From Cyclina sinensis (lineage: Eukaryota > Mollusca > Bivalvia > Venerida > Veneridae): a DNA stretch of 64,000 nt. Below, in pieces: positions 1 through 32,400 of this stretch (positions are counted from its first letter, which is position 1; every line of letters starts with the position of its first letter). The notes below the pieces were generated by a model that was not told where the DNA came from, ran no database searches, and saw nothing but the letters and a program-made list of their open reading frames with translations. The translations under genes and the position numbers were made by a program. The stretch spans positions 4,762,203 through 4,826,202 of the forward strand of contig JAAONU010000009.1 in NCBI GenBank assembly GCA_012932295.1, read 5' to 3'.

Positions 1-1273
1 GCATGTTTTTGAATGTCCAGCAGTGGATTGGACATTCAGCAGGACATTCGATTGAATGCATGTTTTTGAATGTCCAGCAGTGCATTGGACATTCAGCAGG
101 ACATTCGATTGAATGCATGTTTTTGAATGTCCAGCAGTGCTTTGGACATTCAGCAGGACATTCGATTTGATGCATGTTTTTGAATGTCCAGCAGTGCATT
201 GGACATTCAGCAGGACATTCGATTTGATGCATGTTTTTGAATGTCCAGCAGTGGATTGGACATTCAGCAGGACATTCGATTGAATGCATGATTTTGAATG
301 TCCAGCAGTGCATTGGACATTCAGCAGGACATTCGATTTGATGCATGTTTTTGAATGTCCAGCAGTGGATTGGACATTCAGCAGGACATTCGATTGAATG
401 CATGTTTTTGAATGTCCAGCAGTGCATTCGACATTGGGCAGGACATTCGATTTTATGCATGTTTTTTTGTGTCCTGCAGTGCAATCGAAATTCAGCAGGA
501 CATTCGATTTCATGCATGTTTTTGAATGTCCAGCAGTGCATTCGACATTGGGCAGGACATTCGATTTCATGCAAGATTTTGAATGTCCTGCAGTGCATTG
601 GACATTCAGCAGGACATTCGATTTGATGCATGTTTTTGAATGTCCAGCAGTGCATTGGACATTCAGCAGGACATTCGATTGAATGCATGTTTTTGAATGT
701 CCAGCAGTGCATTGGACATTCAGCAGGACATTCGATTGAATGCATGTTTTTGAATGTCCTGCAGTGCATTCGACATTCAGCAGGACATTCGATTTTATAT
801 ATGTTTTTTGTGTCCTGCAGTGCAATCGACATTCAGCCGGACATTCGATTTCATACATATTTTTGAATGTCCAGCAGTGCATTCGACATTGGGCAGAACA
901 TTCGATTTCATGCAAGATTTTGAATGTCCTGCAGTGCATTCGACATTCAGCAGGACATTCGATTTGATGCATGTTTTTGAATGTCCCGCAGTGCATTCGA
1001 CATTGTGCAGGACATTCGATTTGATGCATGTTTTTGAATGTCCAGCAGTGCATTGGACATTCAGCAGGACATTCGATTTGATGCATGTTTTTGAATGTCC
1101 AGCAGTGGATTGGACATTCAGCAGGACATTCGATTGAATGCATGTTTTTGAATGTCCAGCAGTGCATTGGACATTCAGCAGGACATTCGATTTGATGCAT
1201 GTTTTTGAATGTCCAGCAGTGCATTCGACATTCAGCAGGACATTCGATTTCATGCATGTTTTTGAATGTCCCG
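1..1273. repeat. 57-bp satellite array, left arm
   Basis: About 22 head-to-tail copies of a 57-bp unit, cut by the window's left edge. Each unit holds the dyad GAATGTCC...GGACATTC and a further GGACATTCGATT. Because 57 is a multiple of three, frames stay open on both strands for up to about 150 codons, but these peptides are only the repeat read through and should not be called genes. Unit variants (GACATTGGGCAGG; a unit with GTGTCCTGCAG in place of GAATGTCC) occur near 412-575 and 780-905. The array is mirrored by the right arm at 3300-4274. Confidence 0.97.
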
Positions 1274-2094
1274 CTAGTTTTTATAGTTCTTGCTATAATA
1301 GCTGGTGCTAAAGCATTTAATAGTATTATCATCCAAATGTAATAAAAATGACATTTGTAAATTTCACTTTAATTTTAATTTCTAGAAAATGGTATTTCAA
1401 CAAAACGCCCAATCCATAACCACAAAAGACGAACATATGCAAATTTCGGTGTTTTCGTTAACCTGACAAGATGGGATCCACGGACTCAAATTTGAAACCT
1501 TTGAAACATATAAGAAGAAACACAAGTTCACAAAAATTGTGTAGGTCTTTTCTGTGACACGATGGCGATATTAATGTTTGTTTGTTTCTTTTTAAATTAG
1601 ATTTAACGCCCGTTTTCAGTTACCAGTATTTCTTTCACTGAAGGCGACCAGTTATCCCAACCAGTATTTCTGGATTCTCAACAAGTAGTTACCTTTCTCT
1701 CCGCAAGTTACAGACAACCTATCCACATGAAACGGAGGCGGGAGACGTATGACCATTAGACACAATCTACACAATAAAGTCGTCACACAATGGGAGTCGT
1801 CGGGCTTGTTTCGAACTCACAACCCACGGATTGTAAGGCGAGCGTTCTAACAACGGGCCACGGCGCCACTATTAATAATGTAAAATTCAGCTTTATATTG
1901 CCAAGGTTGCATTTCCAGAAATAACTTAAGTACAATGAAGACCTCTATAATACCTCCATTGGTGCAGCCCTCTACACTCAATAGACATTCATTTATTTCA
2001 AAAACCGAAATATTACAATTGTTTTAATTAAATTAAGACCCACTAACCTCAAAACCTTAGCAATTTTACCATCGTCATCCAAAATGGCCAATGG
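1274..2094. other. Satellite spacer, no gene
   Basis: AT-rich DNA between the left satellite arm and the ~288-bp repeat array. No open frame with coding character was found. The only recognisable item is a tRNA-like SINE piece near 1790-1869. Confidence 0.6.
1790..1869 (-). repeat. tRNA-like SINE head (degenerate)
   Basis: Read on the minus strand this segment shows an A-box-like stretch (GTTAGAACGCTCGCC) followed by a B-box-like GTTCGAAAC, the internal Pol III promoter layout of a tRNA-derived SINE. It does not fold as a complete functional tRNA by eye. No clear tail or target duplication was identified. Confidence 0.4.
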
Positions 2095-3040
2095 AACAGT
2101 CACGTGCATTCGGAATAAACATTACAAAAATTGGAAGTTCCGGATCACTGGGACATGATTTATACCGGATCACTTCCGGCTATCGCCTGAAGATTACTTC
2201 CCGAATCCAACAAAAATTTGCTTGTTGTTTTTTTCTTGTCATAAAAAATTAACCAATAGTTTGCAAGGTAAAATTGGTCCTACTTTAGCAACTGTACCAT
2301 AATTCTTCAATATAGTCAACGAAACAGTCATTTGCATTCAAAATATAGGTACAAATTAGTTACTAATGAATTAAGTTTGGGTAAATGAAGAAATTTCGTT
2401 TAATTCAACTAAAAAAGGGCAGTTCCGAATCACCCTTACATGGTCTATTCCGGATCTATTCCGGCCTTCGCCTGAACCTTACTTTCCTAGTCAAAATAAA
2501 GTAAGTCCGAATAATATCCGGTCACTTAAAGATAACCAAGTATTTGCAAGGTAAAATTGGTCATACTTTAGCAACTGTACCATAATCATTCAATCAGGTC
2601 AAAGGAACAGTCACTTGCATTCGAAATAAAGTTAAAAATTAGTATCTTATGAATAAGACGTGAGTCAATGAAGAAATTGCGTTTGTTTCAATAAAAAAAC
2701 TAAAAATGGCCATTTCCGAATCACCCCAACATGGTCTATTCTGGATCACTTCCGGCTATCGCCTGAGCATACCTTCCTGAGTCAAAAAAATTAGTCTGGT
2801 TAATTTCCGGTCTCTAAAAGTTAACCAACAATTTTCAAAATAAAATTGGTCCTTCTTAAGCAACTGCACCATATTCCGTCAAAATGGTTTTAAAAAAAAA
2901 CAGTCATTTGCATTTGTGGTAAAGGTACAAAATAGTTATTGAAAAATAAGAGTAAATAAGAAATTACGTCAAAATCATTACAACATAAAAATGGCAGTTC
3001 CGGATCACCCCATCATAGTTTATTTGGGACCACTTGAACT
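2095..3040. repeat. ~288-bp tandem repeat, about 3.3 copies
   Basis: The landmark TTCCGGATCAC/TTCCGAATCAC followed by ACATGGTCTATTCCGGATC and CGGCTATCGCCTGA recurs near 2129, 2417, 2706 and 2994, giving a period of about 288 bp. Copies also share GCAAGGTAAAATTGGTCC and AACAGTCATTTGCATT. The array lies in the spacer between the two inverted 57-bp arms. Non-coding. Confidence 0.85.
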
Positions 3041-3299
3041 TGCTTTATAGTCGAATATACAATTGGTCCAAACCATAGCTAAACATCGAATGCAGAGCCG
3101 AATGTCGATCTCACAGCTATACATCGGAAAATGCACATCTAAATGTCCAACCCACAGCTTAACATTGAAGGACTAACCTTTTTGAATGCCGAGCTGAATG
3201 TTGATCTCATAGCTGAACAGACTGCGAAATTTGGGAAGTATTAGCCGAGCTGGTACCAATCTGAGCTACTGGAAAAGCTCAAGTGTAACCGGAAGGTGT
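3041..3299. repeat. Degenerate satellite-like fringe
   Basis: Repeated short motifs such as GAATGTCGATC, CACAGCTATACATC and AACATTGAAGG resemble diverged half-units of the 57-bp satellite. This looks like a decayed edge of the right arm rather than unique DNA. Confidence 0.5.
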
Positions 3300-4274
3300 T
3301 CAAAATCGAATGTCCTGCTGAATGTTAAATGCACTGCGGAACATTCAAAAACATGTACTAAATCGAATGTCCTGCCCAATGTCGAAAGCACTGCGGGACA
3401 TTCAAAACATGCATTGAATCGAATGTCCTGCTGAATGTTGAATGCACTGCTGGACATTCAAAAACATGTAATAAATCGAATGTCCTGCCCAATGTCGAAT
3501 GCACTGCTGGACATTAAAAAACATGCATAAAAATCGAATGTCCTGCCCAATGTCGAATGCACTGCTGGACATTCAAAAACATGCATGAAATCGAATGTCC
3601 TGCTGAATTTCGATTGCACTGCAGGACACAAAAAAACATGCATAAAATCCAATGTCCTGCCCAATGTCGAATGCACTGCAGGACATTCAAAAACATGCAT
3701 TCAATCGAATGTCCTGCTGAATGTCCAATCCACTGCTGGACATTCAAAAACATGCATCAAATCGAATGTCCTGCTGAATGTCCAATGCACTGCTGGACAT
3801 TCAAAACATGCATTCAATCGAATGTCCTGCTGAATGTCCAATCCACTGCTGGACATTCAAAAACATGCATCAAATCGAATGTCCTGCTGAATGTCCAATG
3901 CACTGCTGGACATTCAAAAACATGCATCAAATCGAATGTCCTGCTGAATGTCCAATGCACTGCTGGACATTCAAAAACATGCATTCAATCGAATGTCCTG
4001 CTGAATGTCCAATCCACTGCTGGACATTCAAAAACATGCATCAAATCGAATGTCCTGCTGAATGTCCAATGCACTGCTGGACATTCAAAAACATGCATCA
4101 AATCGAATGTCCTGCTGAATGTCCAATGCACTGCTGGACATTCAAAAACATGCATTCAATCGAATGTCCTGCTGAATGTCCAATCCACTGCTGGACATTC
4201 AAAAACATGCATCAAATCGAATGTCCTGCTGAATGTCCAATGCACTGCGGGACATTGAATGTCGAATGTCGAAT
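3300..4274. repeat. 57-bp satellite array, right arm (inverted)
   Basis: About 17 copies of the reverse complement of the 57-bp unit at 1-1273 (TCGAATGTCCTGCTGAATG...GGACATTCAAAAACATGCA). The order of variant units near 3530-3753, read on the minus strand, matches the order near 345-560 of the left arm: plain unit, GGGCAGG unit, GTGTCCTGCAG unit, GGGCAGG unit. This points to an inverted duplication rather than an independent array. Open frames through it are repeat artefacts. Confidence 0.95.
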
Positions 4275-5047
4275 GCTGATCCCACTGCCAACTTCACAGA
4301 CTTGAAATTATAATTGTAAAATAATAAACTACAATGAATGAGAGAAATTGTAAAAAGTAAAACTGTAGTTTCCCTTGGTATGTTTAAGTTATTTGTGAAA
4401 AGAGCATACCAAGATTTATAAATTACTGAGGACTATTAACTGTCAGATGTGACACATCTCACTTAGAACTAGAAATAAAGACAATCATATTCTTAGGTGT
4501 CTGTATTCTTACATTAGAGTTTAAAACAAGAATACCTGTACACTCATTGAAAAAAACATTAACGCTGTGATACAGATTTTATAAATAAGATCATTACCAA
4601 AATGTCATAAAGCTTCAGAAATACGATATACCAATACAAAAATGACGAACACATAAAGAGAACTCTGTTTTTCTGCATTTGATTAAGCTTTACATTTCCT
4701 ATGAAAGTTTGAAATGATGATTTGTAACACTAGAAACCTGAAATAGTTCCTAAATCACATTTTAATTGTTTGGCTGTTTAACTTTAATATTTTATTGTAT
4801 TTCTAAACTAGAAATTTGGTGACAACATTTTTTTTAAACCTTTTCTGCCATTATTTGCTAAAAACAAAACCAACGTTTGCAGTCATAGCGGATCTACCAT
4901 AAACAAGTATTTTTCCCGATTTATTTTTTTTTCTCTCTTTTTTTCGTAAATATCACATGGCTACCTTTTCTGTCTTTTGACAGACCTATAAATTGATACT
5001 GACCGAGGAAGAGGTCCTCAGTAAATATCATTTTTACAGGTCATTAA
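4275..5047. other. AT-rich non-coding stretch
   Basis: No exon with a signal peptide, promoter or RNA gene could be identified here. The first exon(s) of the downstream EGF gene might lie here or further left, but no ATG-started hydrophobic segment ending in a phase-1 donor was seen. Confidence 0.5.
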
Positions 5048-5080
5048 AAACGAATATTGACCTAAGTGTATAATTGTACA

Positions 5081-5144
<64 letters not shown>

Positions 5145-5301
5145 AGTGAAGTGTATGGTGCAACGAGTAAAAACGAATATTGACCTAAGTTTATAATTGT
5201 ACAGTATATATATCTCTCTTCAGTGAAGTGTATGGTGCAACGAGTAAAAACGAATATTGACCTAACTGTATAATTGTACTATATGTATTATATATCTTCA
5301 G

Positions 5302-5320
<19 letters not shown>
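5048..5320 (+). repeat. Triplicated splice-acceptor segment with (TA)n
   Basis: Three tandem copies (about 5048-5167, 5168-5244, 5245-5320) of a 76-77 bp unit; the first is expanded by a (TA)n microsatellite at about 5080-5142. Each unit ends CAGTGAAGTGTATGGTGCAACG, which is an acceptor plus the first ~19 bases of the EMI-like exon. Only the third copy runs into the full exon. Joining at either upstream acceptor would read about a dozen codons and then hit TGA. Confidence 0.85.
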
Positions 5321-26727
<21,407 letters not shown>

Positions 26728-26834
26728 TTCCTTTTCATGCTTATTATTTTCTTTTTTAATTGACTTGTTCATTAAACATTTACAATATAGAATAGTGTTA
26801 TTTGTCTCCGAAAACATTGCGTAAAATGTGTTGA

Positions 26835-26840
26835 AATAAA
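26835..26840 (+). terminator. Polyadenylation signal AATAAA
   Basis: Canonical hexamer about 108 bases after the stop at 26727, fitting the end of the membrane-protein gene if the longer last exon is used. Confidence 0.5.
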
Positions 26841-28404
26841 GTGTCTAACAAACAGATAACTCATTGCAGAAAGAATCACATTAAACTGGTAGGCATAAAA
26901 AACAAATACGCCACCGTGTTTGGAAAACAAGTAATATCAGTATCAAATGATATCAGATTTCAAAGAACAAACGGGAATTGTTTCAAGAAGATTGGGCCAG
27001 CTCATTTATTTTTTGGGGCACTAAATATTCCAGAGATCTATTATTCTGTGATATTGTGTTGCCAAGATATTGTCAGCAGAGCCGACAGTTAAAAATAGTT
27101 AACAATAATAAAATGTTTGTTTTTGTTTCTTTTTTCAGCTTAATATCTACGACTTTTTGAACTTGCAGTAGAAATCAACAAGATATGATTGAAAATTCAC
27201 AATGCACCTTTTAAAGAGATGAATCTGAGTTGTTAAAAAAATATGTTAACAAACCTTGCAAGAAATATTTTTTTGTAATCAGATGTGATGAGAAGTGATA
27301 TATTGTTTGTTAAGTGTACTTTTTCTATTCGTTTTTGTTGTAAGTTAACCAGATATCGTATATATTAATCACAGGTCAATTTGGTTAAGAGCTGAACATG
27401 CTTTGTAGTCCCAGTCATAAAGGCAAATGTCTTTGCAACCATTCGAATACTTTTCATTGCATTTTTATGGATTCAAATTTGTAGAGACTGGTCTCTGAAC
27501 GTGTGACTTTTGTTTTTCATCTTAAATTTCAAATGGCTGGCTCTAACAGATCTTCCATAGAATAGATAACACGTTTCAGTTTTAGTTCTAGTACTGTTAA
27601 CTAAGGACAATTAAATTATAGAAAAATGACATAAATTATTTGAGGAAAATCAACTTTTGTAGATGTAATTGTTAGCCTTTTGCCAACTAGTGTTAGTTAA
27701 TTGATCAAAGCCCTAGGCAGCCAAGCAATCGATCGCTAACCAGTCGCAGGTTAAAAGCCATCTGTTTTACTAATAAATGATTCATAAGTAGGTTGCAAGA
27801 ACTATTCACAATGTTGGTTGTCACAAAATAATGCAAAAACCTTATCAAAATAGTTGGTTGTCACAGAATGATGCAAAGAATCGAACACAATGTTGGTTGC
27901 TGAAAAATAATTGGAAGTGAATATTGATCGCCTTGAGGTTGCATCCAGATTGCATTGTACATATGACATAAGCCATCGTTTGTTGTAAAATGTAAATGTA
28001 AAACAGAATATTACCATGCGCCTTATTTTTACTTGATTTATATTTAGCCGTTTAAAATGTTAGTTTTTTCTTAATTTCTACTGTTTACACACTACTAAAA
28101 TTATAACTATAATTACTATATTAAACAGAATCGTACTTGCGTAACAACTTAATGTTTACGATATGATTTACTGTGTACATGCATTTATATTCATTTAACA
28201 ATTCTATTTTGACTATTTTCACATATTTATAACATAAAATGTCTATTCTATGCACTTTATATTCTAATTTATATTTTCTGAAAATGAAGCTGAGTATATT
28301 TGTTACAATGCAACTATCACAGACAAATCCTTAGCACATGATTTAGTTTTATGATTTAGTTCAGAATTTAGTGAGTATTCAATCTGTCGGTCTACATTTA
28401 CATT
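26841..28404. other. Tail-to-tail intergenic region
   Basis: No gene seen. It separates two converging genes. Short repeats of GTTGGTTGTCACA/GAATGATGCAAA occur at 27811-27910. The rest is AT-rich. Confidence 0.6.
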
Positions 28405-28410
28405 TTTATT
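28405..28410 (-). terminator. Candidate polyadenylation signal for gene A
   Basis: AATAAA on the minus strand about 360 bases after the gene A stop. It is not the only possible signal in this AT-rich DNA. Confidence 0.35.
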
Positions 28411-28767
28411 ATACATTTTTCTGTAGCAAACCGAACACCCACCGGTTATTCTATTAACGACTGAGAATAATGCATTTAAATGTAAAGACATGTGAAAAGT
28501 TTCCCATATTTGAATGACTGACAGTCACAGCTTATTTCCTCCTAAGCTTGTTTAAATAATTTCCTTCCATAGTTGTACATGTTACAACGAAATTAATTGC
28601 AAGTACTTCCGGTTAAAAGTCTACCTGTTAAAAACACCACAAGAGTTCTATTAAGGTTTTAAGATGAAGTTGACTTAGCTATTTTAAAAATTGATTATTA
28701 TGAAACCTTTAATCTGAGCGAAACATTTGCTGTCGCCTAAACGCCCGGTTTTGTGAAAATTGTGACA

Positions 28768-29477
28768 TCATGACTTTGCTAGGCACTGTCGTAATTTGTT
28801 TTCATACTTCATCGAGAAGAGTCTCACTTCTTCATACTCGTCCCTGTTTCCAGCCTGAATGAACCAGTTACAACGGGGCATCTGAAAACATGTCTTTTCG
28901 AGACTTTCGTCCAGAAAACGGTATTGAAACTTTTCGTCAACATTAAAATCTTCCAGTTTAACAACGAAAAAGCGTGTGTGAACAAAAGTCCTCGGCTGTG
29001 TTGGTGTTTTCAAGCCTTTAGCTTTCATAACTGTCTGTATTAGTAACTTTGTAGCGTTTAGATGACCGCATCTTAGTGCAAAGTCGAGCGGGGTCCAGCC
29101 GTGTCGATTTCTTGCAATTAAAAGCGATTCCATTTCTTTCGGGAATGTTGTCATCAACGTTTGCATTATTTTTGCTTTTCCGTTAGCGGCACATATATGC
29201 AGCACTGTATTTTCTTGGTCGTCCATTGCAAGAGGGTCAACTTTCTTCGTCATAAGCAGATCCATAATTGTCTCTCTTCCCCAGCCAGCCGCGACAAGAA
29301 ACGGAGTAAAGCCGAGGGTGTCTTTAGCATTTACGTCAGCGTTCCTTTTCAGCAAGATTTTTACGACTTCAATGTTATTCCAGTCACAGGCATGGTGTAA
29401 AGGAGTCTGCTGGGTCGCGTCCCGGTCATCAACACTAGCACCACTCGTTAATAGCAGCATTACTGTTTTCAGTTTCC
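28768..29477 (-). CDS. Gene A last exon: ankyrin repeats and C-terminal domain
   Basis: Starts after ATAATAG in phase 1. Four to five ankyrin repeats with hallmark TPLHHACDWNN, TPFLVAAGWGR, TVLHICAANGK and TPLDFALRCGH, each followed by a helix pair. The remainder (RTFVHTRFFVV, CFQMPRCNWFIQAGNRDEYE) is shared with gene B but matches no domain I know. Stop TGA at the low end. Confidence 0.95.
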
Positions 29478-32400
29478 CTATTATAAAATGTAGAAATGCG
29501 ATAACCGTAAAACGGAGTATGATAACTGTTTTAAGACATAGAAAAGCTGATAAAAAGAAACAAGAAAAATGTGAACCATCAAATGACGCCCACTGTCAAA
29601 TATCGCTGTTAAAAAAAAAAATTATCCATTGTTTTTTGTTGTTTTTTTCAACGTAGCTGTATTAAAATCGATTTTGACCTACATGTGTAACAATGAAACT
29701 GTTAGTTACAAAATGTTCAGCTGAAGAAGGAAGTTTGCGATTGGTTAAAAGTTTTGCTGTTATGAAATTTTAGGGCAGAATTCGTAATTGCGTTTCATTG
29801 CGTCTGAAATTGTAATGCAATTATAATAATAAAAAAAAGCATTAATACAAATATCAAAACGTTTTGACCATGAAGAATTATACAAATTGGAATAGATATA
29901 TAATAAATATGACTAGATATTAAATTTATTTCCTTGAAAATTATATTAACACTTCCAGCATTAAACTCGACATTTTTTTATGTGTATATAATCTAAACAG
30001 TTATGAAATTAAGACAGTCGATTACTATGCACGTTCAATATTTGTCATTTCCGAAATCTATACACTTAATGATGCATTAGTTTTGAACTGTGTCTACGCT
30101 GATCATCTTTTTTTAAAGATATTTCCTGTTTATGACAAGAATCGATTCAAATTGTGTACGGAGCCATTTCAGATATCAAAAAACGTAACGAAAAATGTCA
30201 TTGTCAGTGTATGCTAGGCCAAACATTTTTTTCTTTATAAAATAAAAAAAGAATTTCAATTCCTTCAATTCCTAAAACAGTGTGTTTTAATTCATTTAAT
30301 AATAAATCAATCCTTACAAATCTTTGTTGTTTAAAATCATTCCTACGAATGTGTAAAAAATCAAATTAACCGTTATTACCAGATTTCACGGCCTCGCATA
30401 GTGGTGTAGTACCACCCCTGATAGAGTTGACAGCAACGTTATCCTGCAGCAGCAAGGTTACTATCTCCTGACTCTCGGGTTTGAGACCCCGGCTAGCACG
30501 TGTCAGGGCCATGTCCTTCTGTTCATTAGTCCAGTATCGTCTCTGTAACAAAAGGAGGCCATGTTAATTTTAGGTAAATAAATAAAGATAAAAAACTGAT
30601 GTCATGAAAGTGTATTATTAATAAATAGAAAGGAATATTTAAGATGTTTACTGATTGATTAAAATAGTGAATCAGTCACTCAGGTCTAGCTGGTTGGCTG
30701 GCTGGCCGGCTGGCCGGCTGAATGACTGACTGACACCGACCGACCGACCGACCAATATGCAAATAAAGCCAACTATGAGCATAATCATTGTTGCAGCATA
30801 TTCGATTTTATTTCCATCTTAATAAAAGCATAATAAGGATTTTGGATGTAGTTTAATCCAAAAATAAATAAAGTATATGCAGTCATTAACGTTAGGTTCC
30901 ATCATACGTACGGACAACAAATCTCTCATGATGTCCACAGAGGTCAGATATTGCTCTTCTTCCATCAGTCGGTCAGGTGGTTCTATACCAGTCTCTATCA
31001 AAGCTTTATATATATCATAACTGCCTCTCTTAACCGCCATACATAGAGACGATTCGAGCTCAGCCACACACCATTTCTCCTTAGAAGGCTTTCTCGCGTG
31101 CACCCCTGTAACCACAAAACAAATGCATTAATTCTTAAATGACTGATAAATTTATTTGAAAGTGCTAAAAGATGATGTCTGAACGTTTTGTAACAATAAA
31201 TAAAAGAGCGATGATTTAGGTACTGAACTCTGTGAACATAACTGCAGAAATGCTTGTTCTACCATGTTCGGAACAAACACGTTTTGATAACACTTGGTTT
31301 ATTTTCATAAAGCTTAAGGTTAAGATGCAATCTTAACTAATAAACGGACTTACAAAGAATGAAATTCCATAGATTCATAAGGAACGGATACATTATTAGT
31401 TCTTTTATACCCACCTGTGTTTAGAATAGCCGTTACAAGCTCGACATTCGGAACCTCTTGGTCTATTGCGCTATATAGAATCCCGACGCGCCTGCGACCG
31501 TCCTACATAGAATTAAAAAGGTAATTCAAAAGTTTGTCTAAACAATACGATTATGTCAGTCATCAGTATAAAGTTGAAGTCAGATTTGTACGTGTTGTAT
31601 AAATGCTTCACTGGCATTCTTCTGATAAAACAATTGTTTAGATATTTGTATGTGTATATTATTAATAAAATTTTTGGTGGTTGAGGGGGTGGGGCCGGGG
31701 GGGGGGACGGGATAAGAGAGCTGTAGGGACTGACAAAATGCAATTTCTCTTTGATCTGGTGACAGTAATAGCTTCTCCCTTTAAATCCAGAGCATACTAT
31801 GATCAACCTGCATGCACTCGGGTTATGACCTGCATTGTTTAGTGGCATATTAGTTTGTCTATGTCATATGATGGACAAGTCCATTTTAAAAATAGGGAGG
31901 AAGAATTACTATAATTGCGATCTTGGGATAGAAAGCCGCATAACCGATCTGAAGATCGTTAGTTAAAATCCAACAAGGGGGTAGATTTTCCCCGTGACTC
32001 TCCGTATTCCACACCTTAAGTGCGAGTACAAGTTTGAATGCACGAAGCAGTAACAAGGTGGTATTAATATAAGTTGCAAGAACTTGTTTCTAAATTGATG
32101 ACAAAAATAATAGATTTAAAATAAAAATAATCGCGCGAAAATTAATCTTAAATTACCGAGAAAAAAAGTCAATATTCAACATGTTTCCACTTTTAACTAG
32201 TTTGATAACCTTTTATGAAATTTATTTTTTTAAGAATGAAAATTATTTTTTATGTATGAGAGGAAGTATGGTAGCAAAAACGTCATGTGACTTTTTTGGC
32301 ACGTGTTTAGCTTACAGTCACGTGGTTATCTTCACTCAGTATCAATTTCTCATGATCTTTCCTCTGTAAGATGTACTCAAAGAAGAACTGAATAAATCGT

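Noticed and set aside
345..1253. Open frames of 75-152 codons on both strands of the satellite
   Set aside because: The 57-bp unit is divisible by three, so frames stay open by construction; peptides are repeated units with no start, splice or domain signal.
3557..4305. 233-codon and 175-codon open frames in the right satellite arm
   Set aside because: Same repeat artefact in overlapping frames; not genes.
31513..31848. 111-codon minus frame with Pro-rich middle
   Set aside because: Pro run is a poly-G tract on the plus strand in an intron; no splice-phase fit to gene A exons.
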